A stretch of 64,000 nt of DNA from Pseudomonas sp. RC10 (GCF_038397775.1 NZ_CP151650.1:744001-808000); one strand, 5' to 3'; counted from the stretch's first letter, positions 1 through 19,196 are shown. Notes: generated from the sequence alone by a model not told the origin. Numbers and translations are program-made.

Positions 1-102
1 GAAGCAATTTCTCAGCTGATGAGCGTGATTCAAGGCGCTACCAGCAAATTGGCTCGTACTCTGGCGGCAGTTCGCGAACAGAAAGAAGCTGCAGCAGCCT
101 AA
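1..102 (+). CDS. rplJ: 50S ribosomal protein L10, C-terminal end (partial)
   Basis: The window opens inside an open frame that ends at TAA 100–102. The 33 residues include SVIQGATSKLARTLAAVRE, the end of L10, followed by an Ala-rich tail. L10 anchors the L7/L12 stalk to the large subunit. Its position 78 bases before rplL is the usual rplJ–rplL pair. Only the C-terminus is present; the start lies outside the window. Confidence 0.93.
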   Translation, partial: EAISQLMSVIQGATSKLARTLAAVREQKEAAAA

Positions 103-180
103 GGGCTCGCACTCTCTCTCGCGTATTTTTGTTTATTTCGAAGGCCGCTTAGGCCCTCACACAATTCAGGAATTAGAGTC

Positions 181-546
181 ATGTCTATCTCTCAAGACGA
201 TATCCTCAACGCCGTAGCTGAAATGTCCGTTCTGCAGGTTGTTGAGCTGATCAAAGCTTTTGAAGAAAAATTCGGCGTTAGCGCTGCTGCTGCATCGGCT
301 GGTCCAGCTGCTGCTGCCGCTGTTGTTGAAGAGCAAACCGAATTCAACGTCATGCTGACCGAAGCTGGCGAGAAGAAAGTCAACGTCATTAAAGCTGTCC
401 GTGAGCTGACCGGTCTGGGCCTGAAAGAAGCCAAGGCAGTAGTTGACGGCGCTCCAGCCATTGTTCTGGAAGCAGTAGCAAAAGATGCTGCTGACAAAGC
501 CAAAGCAACTCTGGAAGAAGCAGGCGCTAAAGTCGAGCTGAAGTAA
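181..546 (+). CDS. rplL: 50S ribosomal protein L7/L12
   Basis: This 121-residue acidic protein is the multi-copy stalk component that recruits translation GTPases to the ribosome. It has an N-terminal dimerisation domain (about residues 1–35), an Ala-rich hinge (about 38–55) and the globular C-terminal domain with [15 protein letters not shown]. The length is normal for the family. A purine-rich AGGAATTAGAG stretch precedes the ATG. It follows rplJ and is separated from rpoB by an attenuator-like hairpin, which fits a need for more L7/L12 than RNA polymerase. Confidence 0.98.
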   Translation: MSISQDDILNAVAEMSVLQVVELIKAFEEKFGVSAAAASAGPAAAAAVVEEQTEFNVMLTEAGEKKVNVIKAVRELTGLGLKEAKAVVDGAPAIVLEAVAKDAADKAKATLEEAGAKVELK

Positions 547-592
547 GCATCGACCTTGCGTCTCCAGCCCAAGCGTTGAGCGAAAGGCTGAT

Positions 593-621
593 GGCTGGTG
601 GCTTCTGCCACCGGCCTTTTT
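593..621 (+). terminator. Intrinsic terminator/attenuator between rplL and rpoB
   Basis: GGCTGGTGGC (593–602) pairs with GCCACCGGCC (607–616), with one G·U pair and a TTCT loop, followed by five T. It lies between rplL and rpoB, where partial termination is well known in enterobacteria. It probably attenuates rather than stops transcription, because I see no convincing promoter between it and rpoB. Confidence 0.8.
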
Positions 622-766
622 CCGTTATTGGCATCCGATCAGATCGGCGCCACTAACGTGCTTCAACCACCTCGAACGGTGGCGCAAACCATGGGGTTTG
701 CACGATTTTCTGGTCGCTCCCGTCGGGGGAGGCCAAACAAGCAGGTGACCAAGCTGGGGAACGCTG

Positions 767-4840
<4,074 letters not shown>

Positions 4841-4903
4841 CACGTGACGCGAATCGAGAGTGGGTCGGTATGACCACTCTCTGCTCCGCCAGGAGGAAAG
4901 GCC

Positions 4904-9103
<4,200 letters not shown>

Positions 9104-9187
9104 GAGTAGGGCCCTGATTTTCATGTCCGCCCATCACTGACAGGCTGTTGCTGTGAGGGCGGGTGGTCATGAGGTCGGGGCTTTGCC

Positions 9188-9216
9188 TTGACTGGGGGAA
9201 GGATCGTCTTTAGACT
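9188..9216 (+). promoter_or_regulatory. Putative sigma70 promoter of the str operon
   Basis: TTGACT (9188–9193), a 17-base spacer and TAGACT (9211–9216) form a good sigma70 promoter 90 bases before rpsL. It would start the rpsL–rpsG–fusA–tuf transcript independently of rpoC read-through. I found no clear terminator directly after rpoC; a CCGCCC/GGGCGG inverted repeat near 9127–9162 lacks a T-run. Confidence 0.6.
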
Positions 9217-9306
9217 CTTGTACCCCTAAATCTGGCGGGACAATGTCCTGCCATTTTGCTTTTCTTGTAAGACAATAGCGTCGCAAGACAACAGTGGAGC
9301 TAGTAG

Positions 9307-9678
9307 ATGGCAACTATCAACCAGCTGGTACGTCAGCCGCGTAAGCGTATCGTCGAGAAATCCGACGTGCCTGCGCTGCAGAACTGCCCGCAACGTCGTG
9401 GCGTGTGCACTCGCGTGTACACCACTACGCCGAAAAAACCTAACTCGGCACTGCGTAAAGTATGCCGTGTGCGTCTGACCAACGGTTTCGAGGTTTCCTC
9501 GTACATCGGTGGTGAAGGCCACAACCTGCAAGAGCACAGCGTCGTCCTGATTCGTGGCGGCCGTGTAAAAGACTTGCCAGGTGTTCGTTACCACACCGTT
9601 CGCGGTTCGTTGGATACCTCCGGTGTTAAAGGTCGTAACCAGGGTCGTTCGAAATACGGTACCAAGCGTCCGAAGTAA
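9307..9678 (+). CDS. rpsL: 30S ribosomal protein S12
   Basis: This 123-residue protein of the decoding centre helps to proofread tRNA. The sequence [13 protein letters not shown] (Lys43) and [13 protein letters not shown] (Lys near 88) retain the lysines whose change gives streptomycin resistance, so the protein is of the sensitive type. GGAG at 9295 precedes the ATG. It is the first gene of the str group. Confidence 0.99.
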
Positions 9679-9790
9679 TTCGGCCGTCTTGCAGTTGTTC
9701 ATAAATTTTATTGTGTCGATAAGAGTAAGGTCGGGCGATGCAGTTTCTGCGCTGTCCCGAGCGAACCTGAAGACCGTTTGAGGGCTTATC

Positions 9791-10264
9791 ATGCCAAGAC
9801 GTCGCGTAGCAGCAAAACGTGAGATTCTTGACGATCCGAAGTACGGGTCGCAGATTCTCGCCAAGTTCATGAACCACGTAATGGAAAGCGGTAAAAAAGC
9901 CGTTGCCGAACGTATCGTTTACGGTGCCCTGGACACAGTCAAGGCTCGTAAGGCTGGTACCGATCCCCTGGAACTCTTCGAAAAAGCACTCGACGCCATC
10001 GCTCCGCTGGTCGAAGTGAAGTCGCGCCGCGTTGGTGGTGCTACTTACCAGGTTCCGGTCGAAGTTCGTCCATCCCGTCGTAATGCTCTGGCAATGCGTT
10101 GGCTGGTAGACTTCGCGCGCAAGCGCGGTGAGAAGTCTATGGCTCTGCGTTTGGCTGGCGAACTGTTGGACGCCGCTGAGGGCAAAGGTGCTGCGGTCAA
10201 GAAGCGTGAAGACGTGCACCGTATGGCTGAAGCCAACAAGGCTTTCTCGCACTACCGCTTCTAA
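9791..10264 (+). CDS. rpsG: 30S ribosomal protein S7
   Basis: This 157-residue primary 16S rRNA binder nucleates assembly of the 30S head. It starts [20 protein letters not shown] and contains [16 protein letters not shown]. The length is as expected. It lies 112 bases after rpsL and 30 bases before fusA. In enterobacteria S7 represses its own operon through this region; whether it does so here cannot be seen. Confidence 0.98.
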   Translation: MPRRRVAAKREILDDPKYGSQILAKFMNHVMESGKKAVAERIVYGALDTVKARKAGTDPLELFEKALDAIAPLVEVKSRRVGGATYQVPVEVRPSRRNALAMRWLVDFARKRGEKSMALRLAGELLDAAEGKGAAVKKREDVHRMAEANKAFSHYRF

Positions 10265-10294
10265 TCTCAGCGTCACTATTTTTGCGAGGGCTTT

Positions 10295-12424
10295 ATGGCT
10301 CGTACTACTCCGATTAACCGCTACCGTAACATTGGTATCGTGGCTCACGTGGATGCTGGTAAAACCACCACCACCGAGCGCGTCCTTTTTTACACCGGCG
10401 TGAACCACAAAATGGGCGAGGTGCATGATGGCGCCGCGACCATGGACTGGATGGTGCAGGAGCAGGAGCGTGGTATTACCATTACTTCTGCTGCCACCAC
10501 TGCTTTCTGGCAGGGTTCTGTCAAGCAGCATAAAGACCGCTATCGCTTCAACATCATTGATACTCCGGGCCACGTTGACTTCACCATCGAAGTAGAGCGC
10601 TCGCTGCGCGTACTCGACGGCGCGGTCGTTGTGTTCTGTGGCACTTCGGGTGTTGAGCCGCAGTCGGAAACCGTATGGCGTCAAGCCAACAAGTACGGCG
10701 TCCCGCGTCTTGTTTATGTCAACAAGATGGATCGCGCCGGTGCAAACTTCCTGCGCGTCGTCGACCAGATCAAGAAGCGCCTGGGCCACACCCCGGTGCC
10801 GATTCAGCTGGCAATCGGTTCGGAAGACAACTTCCAGGGTCAAATCGACCTGATGACCATGGAAGCGGTTTACTGGGATGACGCCGACAAGGGTATGACT
10901 CCTCGTCGTGAAGCTATCCCTGCCGAGCTGCAAGAGTTGGCCGAAGAGTGGCGCAGCAACATGGTTGAGGCGGCTGCCGAAGCCAACGAAGACCTGATGA
11001 ACAAGTACCTGGAAGGCGAAGAGCTGACTCTCGAAGAGATTAAGGCTGCTCTGCGTCAGCGTACTATTGCCGGCGAAATCGTTCTGGCAGTCTGCGGTTC
11101 TTCGTTCAAGAACAAAGGTGTCCCGCTGGTTCTGGACGCCGTCGTCGACTACCTGCCAGCACCTGTCGAGATTCCTGCGATCAAGGGTATCAACCCGGAC
11201 GACAAGGAACTGGACAAGGACGATCCGGCTATTCGTCACGACGAACGTCATGCAGATGACAACGAGCCGTTCTCGGCTCTGGCGTTCAAGATCGCGACCG
11301 ACCCGTTCGTGGGTTCGATCACCTTCGTGCGCGTCTACTCGGGTGCTCTGAACTCCGGAGACTCGGTTCTGAACTCGGTGAAAGGCAAGAAAGAGCGTGT
11401 GGGCCGTATGGTTCAGATGCATGCCAACACCCGTGAAGAAATCAAGGAAGTACTGGCTGGTGACATCGCTGCCTTGATCGGCATGAAAGATGTAACCACT
11501 GGTGAAACCCTGTGCGCACTGGATAAGCCGATTATCCTTGAGCGTATGGACTTCCCTGAGCCGGTGATCTCGGTTGCTGTTGAGCCGAAGACCAAAGACG
11601 ACCAGGAAAAAATGGGTATCGCTCTGAGCAAGCTCGCTCAGGAAGACCCTTCTTTCCGCGTCAAAACCGACGAAGAGACTGGTCAAACGATCATCTCGGG
11701 CATGGGTGAGTTGCACTTGGACATCCTGGTAGACCGGATGCGCCGTGAGTTCAACGTCGAAGCCAACATCGGTAAACCGCAGGTTTCTTACCGTGAGAAG
11801 ATCACTAAGAACTGCGAGATCGAAGGCAAGTTCGTTCGTCAGTCCGGCGGTCGTGGCCAGTTTGGTCACTGCTGGATCCGTTTTGCACCTGCTGACGAAG
11901 GTCAGGAAGGTCTGCAATTCGTAAACGAAGTGGTTGGTGGTGTTGTTCCTAAGGAATACATTCCTGCCATCCAGAAAGGCATTGAAGAGCAGATGAAGAA
12001 CGGTGTTGTCGCCGGTTATCCGCTCATCGGCCTGAAGGCTACCGTCTTTGACGGTTCTTACCACGACGTCGACTCCAACGAGATGGCGTTCAAGGTGGCT
12101 GCCTCCATGGCGACCAAGCAACTTGCCTCCAAAGGTGGTGGTGTGGTGCTTGAGCCGATCATGAAGGTAGAAGTTGTAACACCTGAGGACTACATGGGTG
12201 ACGTGATGGGTGACCTGAACCGTCGTCGCGGCATGATCCAAGGTATGGAAGATACGGTTTCCGGCAAGGTTATTCGCGCCGAGGTTCCGTTGGGTGAAAT
12301 GTTCGGTTATGCGACCGACGTTCGTTCCATGTCTCAGGGTCGCGCAAGCTACTCCATGGAATTCTCCAAATACTCCGAAGCTCCGTCGAATATCGTCGAA
12401 GCTCTCGTTAAAAAACAAGGCTGA
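10295..12424 (+). CDS. fusA: Elongation factor G
   Basis: This 709-residue translational GTPase moves tRNAs and mRNA after peptide transfer and, with RRF, recycles ribosomes. The G domain shows [13 protein letters not shown] (P-loop), RGITITSAA (switch I), DTPGHVDF (switch II) and NKMDR. Domain IV contains the G-x-G-Q-F-G-H stretch near residue 525. It lies 31 bases before tuf, so both factors come from one transcript. Confidence 0.99.
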   Translation: MARTTPINRYRNIGIVAHVDAGKTTTTERVLFYTGVNHKMGEVHDGAATMDWMVQEQERGITITSAATTAFWQGSVKQHKDRYRFNIIDTPGHVDFTIEVERSLRVLDGAVVVFCGTSGVEPQSETVWRQANKYGVPRLVYVNKMDRAGANFLRVVDQIKKRLGHTPVPIQLAIGSEDNFQGQIDLMTMEAVYWDDADKGMTPRREAIPAELQELAEEWRSNMVEAAAEANEDLMNKYLEGEELTLEEIKAALRQRTIAGEIVLAVCGSSFKNKGVPLVLDAVVDYLPAPVEIPAIKGINPDDKELDKDDPAIRHDERHADDNEPFSALAFKIATDPFVGSITFVRVYSGALNSGDSVLNSVKGKKERVGRMVQMHANTREEIKEVLAGDIAALIGMKDVTTGETLCALDKPIILERMDFPEPVISVAVEPKTKDDQEKMGIALSKLAQEDPSFRVKTDEETGQTIISGMGELHLDILVDRMRREFNVEANIGKPQVSYREKITKNCEIEGKFVRQSGGRGQFGHCWIRFAPADEGQEGLQFVNEVVGGVVPKEYIPAIQKGIEEQMKNGVVAGYPLIGLKATVFDGSYHDVDSNEMAFKVAASMATKQLASKGGGVVLEPIMKVEVVTPEDYMGDVMGDLNRRRGMIQGMEDTVSGKVIRAEVPLGEMFGYATDVRSMSQGRASYSMEFSKYSEAPSNIVEALVKKQG

Positions 12425-12455
12425 TTCAGCCCCTTTAGGCTAGGAGTTCACTGTC

Positions 12456-13649
12456 GTGGCTAAAGAAAAATTTGAACGTAACAAACCGCACGTCAACGTC
12501 GGCACCATCGGTCACGTTGACCACGGTAAAACCACTCTGACCGCTGCTCTGACCCGTGTCTGCTCCGAAGTTTTCGGTTCGGCTCGCGTTGACTTCGACA
12601 AGATCGACAGCGCTCCAGAAGAGAAGGCTCGTGGTATCACCATCAACACTGCACACGTAGAGTACGACTCGCTTGCTCGTCACTACGCGCACGTTGACTG
12701 CCCGGGTCACGCTGACTACGTAAAAAACATGATCACCGGTGCTGCCCAGATGGACGGCGCGATCCTGGTTTGCTCGGCCGCCGATGGTCCGATGCCGCAA
12801 ACCCGTGAGCACATCCTGCTGTCCCGTCAGGTTGGTGTTCCGTACATCGTAGTCTTCCTGAACAAGGCTGACCTGGTAGATGACGCTGAGCTGCTGGAAC
12901 TGGTTGAAATGGAAGTCCGCGATCTGCTGACTACCTACGACTTCCCAGGCGACGACACTCCGATCATCATCGGTTCTGCTCGTATGGCTCTGGAAGGTCT
13001 CGACGACAATGAGATGGGCACTACTGCCGTCAAGAAACTGGTAGAAACTCTGGACAGCTACATCCCGGAACCAGTTCGTGCTATCGACAAGCCGTTTTTG
13101 ATGCCAATCGAAGACGTATTCTCGATCTCGGGTCGCGGTACTGTTGTAACCGGTCGTGTTGAGCGTGGCATCGTTCGCATCCAGGAAGAAGTCGAGATCG
13201 TGGGTCTGCGTGAGACCACCAAGACGACTTGCACCGGCGTTGAAATGTTCCGCAAGCTGCTGGACGAAGGTCGTGCTGGCGAGAACTGCGGCGTTCTGCT
13301 GCGCGGCACCAAGCGTGACGACGTTGAGCGTGGTCAGGTTCTGGTCAAGCCAGGCAGCGTCAAGCCTCACACTCAGTTCGAAGCTGAAATCTACGTTCTG
13401 AGCAAGGAAGAAGGCGGTCGTCACACTCCTTTCTTCAAAGGCTACCGTCCACAGTTCTACTTCCGTACTACCGACGTAACTGGTAGCTGCGAACTGCCGG
13501 AAGGCACCGAAATGGTTATGCCAGGTGACAACGTTAAAGTTTCCGTCACTCTGATCAAGCCAATCGCAATGGAAGACGGCCTGCGTTTCGCCATCCGTGA
13601 AGGCGGTCGTACCGTCGGCGCTGGTGTCGTAGCCAAAATCATCGCCTAA
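12456..13649 (+). CDS. tuf: Elongation factor Tu
   Basis: This 397-residue GTPase delivers aminoacyl-tRNA to the ribosome. Motifs are [32 protein letters not shown] and NKADLVD, followed by the two beta-barrel domains. The start is GTG at 12456 after AGGAG at 12442–12446, giving [17 protein letters not shown]. It ends the str group and is followed by a strong terminator. Pseudomonads often carry a second tuf copy elsewhere; only one lies in this window. Confidence 0.99.
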   Translation: MAKEKFERNKPHVNVGTIGHVDHGKTTLTAALTRVCSEVFGSARVDFDKIDSAPEEKARGITINTAHVEYDSLARHYAHVDCPGHADYVKNMITGAAQMDGAILVCSAADGPMPQTREHILLSRQVGVPYIVVFLNKADLVDDAELLELVEMEVRDLLTTYDFPGDDTPIIIGSARMALEGLDDNEMGTTAVKKLVETLDSYIPEPVRAIDKPFLMPIEDVFSISGRGTVVTGRVERGIVRIQEEVEIVGLRETTKTTCTGVEMFRKLLDEGRAGENCGVLLRGTKRDDVERGQVLVKPGSVKPHTQFEAEIYVLSKEEGGRHTPFFKGYRPQFYFRTTDVTGSCELPEGTEMVMPGDNVKVSVTLIKPIAMEDGLRFAIREGGRTVGAGVVAKIIA

Positions 13650-13668
13650 GCGTTGATTTGCCAAAAGA

Positions 13669-13693
13669 GCCCCCGCCTTGCGGGGGCTTTTTT
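13669..13693 (+). terminator. Intrinsic terminator after tuf
   Basis: GCCCCCGC (13669–13676) pairs perfectly with GCGGGGGC (13680–13687) around a CTT loop and is followed by six T. It ends the str transcript and insulates it from the S10 promoter seven bases downstream. Confidence 0.92.
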
Positions 13694-13699
13694 ATTGGG

Positions 13700-13728
13700 T
13701 TGACACCCTGATTGCTCGTCTATAGAAT
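13700..13728 (+). promoter_or_regulatory. Sigma70 promoter of the S10 operon
   Basis: A perfect TTGACA (13700–13705), a 17-base spacer and TAGAAT (13723–13728) lie right after the tuf terminator and about 60 bases before rpsJ. This near-consensus promoter should drive the S10 ribosomal protein genes. The leader is short, so it leaves little room for a long leader structure of the E. coli L4 type. Confidence 0.8.
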
Positions 13729-13790
13729 TGCGCCTCCTTTTAACGGGCGTATTGCGCTCGCTGGGAATAGCAGCCGGAGTCTGAAATCCA

Positions 13791-14102
13791 ATGCAAAATC
13801 AGCAAATCCGTATCAGGTTGAAGGCTTTTGACCATCGCCTGATCGACCAATCCACCCAGGAAATCGTGGAAACCGCGAAACGTACTGGTGCTCAAGTGCG
13901 TGGTCCAATTCCACTGCCTACCCGTAAAGAGCGGTTCACTGTTCTGGTTTCTCCGCACGTCAACAAAGACGCGCGCGACCAGTACGAGATTCGCACTCAT
14001 AAGCGTGTTCTGGACATCGTCCAGCCAACGGATAAAACCGTTGATGCACTTATGAAGCTTGATCTTGCGGCAGGTGTGGAAGTGCAGATCAGCCTCGGCT
14101 AA
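13791..14102 (+). CDS. rpsJ: 30S ribosomal protein S10 (NusE)
   Basis: This 103-residue protein of the 30S head also pairs with NusB in antitermination; a nusB gene lies at 54437. It begins [19 protein letters not shown] and has the loop region [17 protein letters not shown]. The length is exact for the family. GGAG at about 13777 precedes the ATG. It is the first gene of the S10 operon. Confidence 0.98.
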
Positions 14103-14183
14103 GACTCGGGTCTTGGTCGTGTAACGCTCTGAAATGGGCGGCCATAGCGGGTGAAAGCCCCGTACACTTATGAGGTTTACAAC

Positions 14184-14819
14184 ATGACTATTGGTGTAGT
14201 CGGTCGAAAAGCGGGCATGACTCGTATTTTCACCGAAGAAGGTGTCTCCATTCCGGTCACGGTCATTGAGATCGAGCCGAATCGCGTCACCCAGTTCAAA
14301 ACCGAAGAAAGCGATGGTTATCGTGCAGTGCAAGTCACTGTCGGTGAGCGTCGTGCTTCGCGCGTGACCGCTGCTCAAGCAGGTCACTTCGCTAAAGCGA
14401 ACGTTGCCGCAGGTCGCACCGTTCTGGAATTCCGTCTTGAAGAAGGCGAGTACCAGGCTGGTGATCTGATCAATGCAGAAATCTTTGCCGCTGGTCAACT
14501 GGTCGATGTGACCGGTCAGTCCAAGGGTAAGGGTTTCGCAGGTACTATCAAGCGCCACAATTTCCGTGGTCAAGATAATACTCACGGTAACTCCGTTTCC
14601 CACCGCGTCCCGGGCTCTATCGGCCAGTGCCAGACTCCTGGTCGTGTATTCAAGGGCAAAAAAATGTCCGGTCATATGGGCGCTGAGCGCGTGACCGTGC
14701 AGTCCCTGGAAGTGGTGCGCGTGGACGCTGAACGCAATCTGTTGTTGGTCAAGGGCGCTGTTCCTGGCGCTACTGGCGGCAACCTGGTTGTACGTCCAGC
14801 AGCCAAGGCTCGCGGTTAA
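14184..14819 (+). CDS. rplC: 50S ribosomal protein L3
   Basis: This 211-residue early assembly protein lies near the peptidyl transferase centre. The start ATG at 14184 ([16 protein letters not shown]) was chosen over an upstream in-frame ATG because GAGG (14172–14175) is well spaced and the N-terminus matches the family. The family tip sequence [13 protein letters not shown] and [15 protein letters not shown] are present. Confidence 0.97.
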   Translation: MTIGVVGRKAGMTRIFTEEGVSIPVTVIEIEPNRVTQFKTEESDGYRAVQVTVGERRASRVTAAQAGHFAKANVAAGRTVLEFRLEEGEYQAGDLINAEIFAAGQLVDVTGQSKGKGFAGTIKRHNFRGQDNTHGNSVSHRVPGSIGQCQTPGRVFKGKKMSGHMGAERVTVQSLEVVRVDAERNLLLVKGAVPGATGGNLVVRPAAKARG

Positions 14820-14831
14820 GGGGAAGCTGAC

Positions 14832-15434
14832 ATGCAATTAAATGTAAATGACGCTCAAGCGATCGAAGTTTCCGAACTGACATTCGGCGGCGAGTTCAAC
14901 GAGACGCTGGTTCACCAAGCAGTTGTGGCCTACATGGCTGGCGGCCGTCAAGGTAGCAAGCAGCAAAAGACCCGTTCCGACGTTTCCGGTGGCGGCAAGC
15001 GCCCATGGCGTCAGAAGGGTACTGGCCGTGCTCGTGCCGGTACTATCCGTAGCCCAATCTGGCGTGGCGGCGGTACCACATTCGCAGCACGTCCTCAGGA
15101 CCACTCTCAGAAGCTCAACAAGAAGATGTATCGCGCAGCATTGCGCTCCATCCTTGCTGAGCTGGTTCGTACTGATCGTCTGGTCGTGGTTCAGGATTTC
15201 GCCGTTGAATCGCCGAAAACCAAAGACCTGCTGGGCAAGCTGAACGACATGAGCCTGACCGACGTATTGATCGTGTCGGATGCTGTTGATCAGAACCTGT
15301 ACCTGGCTGCTCGCAACCTGCCACACGTTGATGTACGTGATGTCCAAGGTTCCGATCCAGTTAGTCTGATCGCATACGACAAAGTGTTGATCACTGTGTC
15401 GGCCGTGAAGAAATTCGAGGAGCTGCTGGGATGA
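14832..15434 (+). CDS. rplD: 50S ribosomal protein L4
   Basis: This 200-residue protein has a long loop, [19 protein letters not shown], that lines the exit tunnel. In E. coli L4 also represses the S10 operon. It lies 12 bases after rplC and overlaps rplW by four bases (ATGA), which suggests translational coupling. Confidence 0.97.
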   Translation: MQLNVNDAQAIEVSELTFGGEFNETLVHQAVVAYMAGGRQGSKQQKTRSDVSGGGKRPWRQKGTGRARAGTIRSPIWRGGGTTFAARPQDHSQKLNKKMYRAALRSILAELVRTDRLVVVQDFAVESPKTKDLLGKLNDMSLTDVLIVSDAVDQNLYLAARNLPHVDVRDVQGSDPVSLIAYDKVLITVSAVKKFEELLG

Positions 15435-15730
15435 ACCAGGAACGCGTATTTAAAGTTCTGCTTGGCCCGCACGTTTCCGAGAAGGCTACGGTTCTGGCAG
15501 ACAAGAAAGGTCAGTTCGTTTTCAAGGTTGCTACTGATGCAACCAAGCTGGAAATCAAGAAGGCCGTCGAAAGCCTGTTCAGCGTGAAAGTAGAGCGCGT
15601 CACTACCCTGAATGTTCTGGGTAAGACCAAACGCACTGCTCGCGGTCTGGGCAAGCGTAATGACTGGAAGAAGGCGGTTATCTCCCTTCAGCCAGGCCAA
15701 GATCTCGATTTCAGCAGCAGTGCTGAGTAA
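15431..15730 (+). CDS. rplW: 50S ribosomal protein L23
   Basis: This 99-residue protein sits at the tunnel exit and docks trigger factor and SRP. It shows [15 protein letters not shown] and the basic [15 protein letters not shown] loop. The ATG overlaps the rplD stop by four bases. The length is normal. Confidence 0.97.
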   Translation: MNQERVFKVLLGPHVSEKATVLADKKGQFVFKVATDATKLEIKKAVESLFSVKVERVTTLNVLGKTKRTARGLGKRNDWKKAVISLQPGQDLDFSSSAE

Positions 15731-15744
15731 GGAAGGGGTGCATC

Positions 15745-16569
15745 ATGGCAATCGTTAAATGCAAACCGACTTCCCCTGGCCGCCGTTTTGTGGTCAAGGT
15801 GGTCAACAAGGAGCTGCACAAAGGCGCTCCTCACGCACCGCTGCTCGAGAAAAAATCGAAGTCTGGTGGTCGTAACAACAATGGCCGTATCACTACTCGT
15901 CACGTAGGTGGTGGTCATAAGCAGCATTATCGTCTGGTCGACTTCCGTCGCAACGACAAGGATGGCATCGCTGCCACCGTCGAGCGCATTGAATACGATC
16001 CAAACCGTACTGCTCACATCGCACTGCTGCTGTACGCAGACGGCGAGCGTCGTTACATCATCGCGCCTAAAGGCGTGAGTGCTGGTGACCAGCTGATTGC
16101 AGGCGCCTTGGCTCCAATCAAGCCAGGCAACGCTCTGCAACTGCGCAACATCCCGGTTGGTTCGACCGTTCACGGTATCGAACTGAAGCCAGGTAAAGGT
16201 GCTCAAATCGCGCGTTCCGCTGGTGCTTCGGCTCAGTTGGTCGCTCGTGAAGGTGTCTACGTGACTCTGCGTCTTCGCTCCGGTGAAATGCGTAAAGTCC
16301 TGTCCGAATGCCGTGCAACTCTCGGTGAGGTTTCCAACTCCGAGCACAGCCTGCGTTCGCTGGGTAAAGCTGGTGCCAAGCGCTGGCGTGGCGTTCGCCC
16401 AACCGTTCGTGGTGTTGCCATGAACCCGGTTGACCACCCACATGGTGGTGGTGAAGGTCGTACCTCTGGTGGTCGTCATCCGGTATCGCCGTGGGGCTTC
16501 CCGACTAAGGGCGCGAAGACTCGTGGTAATAAGCGTACCGACAAAATGATCGTCCGTCGTCGCAAGTAA
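15745..16569 (+). CDS. rplB: 50S ribosomal protein L2
   Basis: This 274-residue rRNA-binding protein is needed for peptidyl transfer and subunit joining. The conserved C-terminal [16 protein letters not shown] is present, including the histidine near residue 230 linked to activity. The N-terminus [14 protein letters not shown] is typical of the family. Confidence 0.98.
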   Translation: MAIVKCKPTSPGRRFVVKVVNKELHKGAPHAPLLEKKSKSGGRNNNGRITTRHVGGGHKQHYRLVDFRRNDKDGIAATVERIEYDPNRTAHIALLLYADGERRYIIAPKGVSAGDQLIAGALAPIKPGNALQLRNIPVGSTVHGIELKPGKGAQIARSAGASAQLVAREGVYVTLRLRSGEMRKVLSECRATLGEVSNSEHSLRSLGKAGAKRWRGVRPTVRGVAMNPVDHPHGGGEGRTSGGRHPVSPWGFPTKGAKTRGNKRTDKMIVRRRK

Positions 16570-16585
16570 ATAGAGGGATACGACA

Positions 16586-16861
16586 GTGCCACGTTCTCTG
16601 AAAAAAGGTCCTTTTATTGATCTTCACCTACTGAAGAAGATCGAAGTGGCGGCGGAAAAGAACGATCGCAAACCGGTTAAGACCTGGTCGCGTCGTTCGA
16701 TGATCCTGCCACAAATGGTCGGTTTGACCATTGCTGTGCATAACGGTCGTCAGCATGTTCCTGTTCTCGTGAACGAAGACATGGTCGGCCACAAACTGGG
16801 CGAGTTTGCCGGTACCCGCACTTATCGTGGGCACGTGGCAGACAAGAAAGCCAAGCGTTAA
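16586..16861 (+). CDS. rpsS: 30S ribosomal protein S19
   Basis: This 91-residue protein of the 30S head contacts the A-site region with S13. It starts at GTG 16586 ([18 protein letters not shown]), an unusual start codon supported by the family N-terminus and an AGAGGG stretch 10–15 bases upstream. [17 protein letters not shown] near the end is conserved. Confidence 0.97.
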   Translation: MPRSLKKGPFIDLHLLKKIEVAAEKNDRKPVKTWSRRSMILPQMVGLTIAVHNGRQHVPVLVNEDMVGHKLGEFAGTRTYRGHVADKKAKR

Positions 16862-16874
16862 GGGGTAAGGAACG

Positions 16875-17207
16875 ATGGAAGTAGCCGCTAAGTTGTCGGG
16901 CGCTCGAATCTCCGCCCAGAAAGCCCGCTTGGTCGCCGACCAGATCCGCGGGAAGAAGGTGGGCGAAGCGCTCAACCTGTTGGCTTTCAGCAGTAAGAAA
17001 GCCGCCGAGATCATGAAAAAAGTGCTGGAGTCGGCCGTAGCCAACGCCGAGCATAACGAAGGCGCAGACGTTGATGACCTCAAGGTCTCCACCGTTTTCG
17101 TCAACGAAGGGCGTTCGCTGAAGCGCATCATGCCACGTGCCAAAGGCCGTGCTGATCGCATCGTCAAGCGGTCTTGCCATATCACTGTCAAGGTTGCTGA
17201 CAAGTAA
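16875..17207 (+). CDS. rplV: 50S ribosomal protein L22
   Basis: This 110-residue protein has a beta-hairpin that lines the exit tunnel constriction. It shows [16 protein letters not shown] and the loop [16 protein letters not shown], with no macrolide-resistance-type insertion or deletion that I can see. It is spaced 13 bases from both neighbours. Confidence 0.97.
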
Positions 17208-17220
17208 CGGAGTCGAAGAG

Positions 17221-17907
17221 ATGGGTCAGAAAGTACATCCCATTGGCATTCGCCTGGGAATCGTCAAGGAGCACACCTCCGTCTGGTACGCAGACGGTCG
17301 GACTTATGCGGACTATTTGCTCGCAGATCTGAAGGTGCGTGAGTATCTCCAAGACAAACTAAAAAGCGCGTCCGTTAGCCGTATCGATATCCATCGTCCG
17401 GCTCAAACTGCACGCATCACCATCCACACCGCTCGTCCAGGTATCGTTATCGGGAAGAAAGGTGAAGATGTTGAGAAACTGCGTCAGGACCTGACCAAGC
17501 AAATGGGTGTGCCTGTGCACATCAATATCGAAGAGATCCGCAAGCCGGAGCTTGACGGTATGCTGGTTGCTCAGAGCGTAGCTCAGCAGCTGGAGCGTCG
17601 TGTGATGTTCCGTCGCGCCATGAAGCGCGCCGTACAGAACGCCATGCGCATTGGTGCCAAAGGCATCAAAATCCAAGTGAGCGGTCGTCTCGGCGGTGCT
17701 GAAATCGCACGTACTGAATGGTATCGCGAAGGTCGTGTGCCACTGCACACCCTGCGTGCCGACATCGACTATGCCAACTACGAAGCTCACACCACTTACG
17801 GTGTGATCGGTGTCAAGGTTTGGATCTTCAAAGGCGAAGTAATTGGTGGTCGCCAAGAAGAACTGAAACCACAAGCACCAGCGCCTCGTAAAAAAGCTGC
17901 TAAGTAA
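17221..17907 (+). CDS. rpsC: 30S ribosomal protein S3
   Basis: This 228-residue protein forms part of the mRNA entry site and its helicase activity. The start ATG at 17221 ([14 protein letters not shown]) is the family start, preceded by GGAG; a longer in-frame extension into rplV was rejected. The KH domain has the [10 protein letters not shown] loop, and [10 protein letters not shown] follows. The tail is basic. Confidence 0.97.
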   Translation: MGQKVHPIGIRLGIVKEHTSVWYADGRTYADYLLADLKVREYLQDKLKSASVSRIDIHRPAQTARITIHTARPGIVIGKKGEDVEKLRQDLTKQMGVPVHINIEEIRKPELDGMLVAQSVAQQLERRVMFRRAMKRAVQNAMRIGAKGIKIQVSGRLGGAEIARTEWYREGRVPLHTLRADIDYANYEAHTTYGVIGVKVWIFKGEVIGGRQEELKPQAPAPRKKAAK

Positions 17908-17919
17908 GGGGTACGCCAA

Positions 17920-18333
17920 ATGTTGCAACCAAAGCGTACGAAGTTCCGCAAGCAGATGACCGGCCACAACCGTGGTTTGGCGCTGCGCGGTAGCAAAGTC
18001 AGCTTCGGCGAGTTCGCGCTGAAGTCTGTTGCTCGTGGTCGTCTCACCGCTCGTCAGATCGAGTCAGCGCGTCGTGCTCTGACTCGTCACGTTAAACGTG
18101 GCGGCAAGATCTGGATCCGTGTATTCCCGGACAAGCCTATTTCCAAAAAGCCCCTCGAAGTTCGGATGGGTAAAGGTAAGGGTAACGTCGAATACTGGGT
18201 TGCCCAGATTCAGCCAGGCAAAGTCCTGTATGAAATCGAGGGTGTTTCCGAAGAGTTGGCGCGTGAGGCTTTCGCCCTGGCTGCTGCAAAGCTGCCGCTC
18301 GCCACCTCCTTTGTTAAGCGGACGGTGATGTGA
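17920..18333 (+). CDS. rplP: 50S ribosomal protein L16
   Basis: This 137-residue protein helps to organise the A-site tRNA region. It shows [19 protein letters not shown] and the conserved GSKVSFGEF, with [14 protein letters not shown] later. Arg at the position hydroxylated in E. coli (near residue 81) is part of that last motif. Its TGA overlaps the rpmC ATG by one base. Confidence 0.97.
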
Positions 18334-18524
18334 TGAAAGCGAATGAACTTCGTGAAAAATCAGCACAGCAACTGAACGAGCAACTGCTCGGCTTGCTGCG
18401 CGACCAGTTCAATCTGCGTATGCAGAAAGCAACTGGCCAGTTGGGGCAGTCTCACCTGCTCTCGCAAGTTAAGCGTGACATCGCTCGCGTGAAGACTGTG
18501 CTCAACCAGCAGGCAGGTAAGTAA
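18333..18524 (+). CDS. rpmC: 50S ribosomal protein L29
   Basis: This 63-residue helical hairpin protein sits near the tunnel exit. The ATG at 18333 shares its A with the L16 stop codon, so translation is probably coupled. [19 protein letters not shown] and [13 protein letters not shown] are family-typical. Confidence 0.95.
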
Positions 18525-18526
18525 TC

Positions 18527-18793
18527 ATGGCTGAAGCCGAAAAAACCGTCCGTACGCTGACTGGCCGTGTCGTCAGCGACAAGATGGACAAGACCATCAC
18601 CGTACTGATTGAGCGTCGCGTTAAGCACCCTATCTACGGTAAATACGTTAAGCGTTCGACTAAGCTGCACGCGCACGACGAAACCAACCAATGCCACATC
18701 GGCGACAAGGTCACTATTCGTGAAACTCGTCCGATGGCCAAGACCAAATCTTGGGCGCTGGTTGATGTTCTCGAACGCGCTGTGGAAGTCTAA
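18527..18793 (+). CDS. rpsQ: 30S ribosomal protein S17
   Basis: This 88-residue OB-fold protein binds 16S rRNA early in assembly. It shows [18 protein letters not shown] and [12 protein letters not shown]. It starts two bases after the rpmC stop. Confidence 0.97.
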   Translation: MAEAEKTVRTLTGRVVSDKMDKTITVLIERRVKHPIYGKYVKRSTKLHAHDETNQCHIGDKVTIRETRPMAKTKSWALVDVLERAVEV

Positions 18794-18816
18794 GGGCTAG
18801 GGGTCGGAGAAATTAT

Positions 18817-19185
18817 ATGATTCAGACTCAATCCATGCTCGATGTGGCCGATAACAGCGGCGCTCGCCGCGTTATGTGCATCAAGGTGCTTGGTGGCTCT
18901 CATCGTCGTTACGCTGGTATCGGTGACATCATCAAAGTGACCGTCAAGGAAGCAATTCCGCGCGGTAAGGTGAAAAAAGGCCAAGTGATGACTGCTGTTG
19001 TAGTCCGCACTCGCCACGGTGTTCGTCGTGCAGACGGCTCCATCATCCGCTTCGATGGCAACGCTGCTGTTCTGTTGAACAACAAGCAAGAGCCGATCGG
19101 CACCCGTATCTTTGGGCCAGTGACCCGTGAACTTCGTACTGAGAAGTTCATGAAGATCGTCTCGCTCGCCCCAGAAGTGCTGTAA
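18817..19185 (+). CDS. rplN: 50S ribosomal protein L14
   Basis: This 122-residue protein lies at the subunit interface, where it forms an intersubunit bridge and can bind the silencing factor RsfS. It shows [18 protein letters not shown] and [13 protein letters not shown]. The length is exact for the family. In E. coli this gene opens the spc operon; I see no separate promoter here. Confidence 0.97.
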   Translation: MIQTQSMLDVADNSGARRVMCIKVLGGSHRRYAGIGDIIKVTVKEAIPRGKVKKGQVMTAVVVRTRHGVRRADGSIIRFDGNAAVLLNNKQEPIGTRIFGPVTRELRTEKFMKIVSLAPEVL

Positions 19186-19196
19186 GGAGATCCGAC

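Noticed and set aside
9127..9162. CCGCCC/GGGCGG inverted repeat after rpoC as a terminator
   Set aside because: The loop is long and there is no T-run, so I do not call it a terminator.
9626..12418. Antisense frame of 930 codons opposite rpsG and fusA
   Set aside because: It covers conserved genes on the other strand, with no ribosome site and no recognisable domain.
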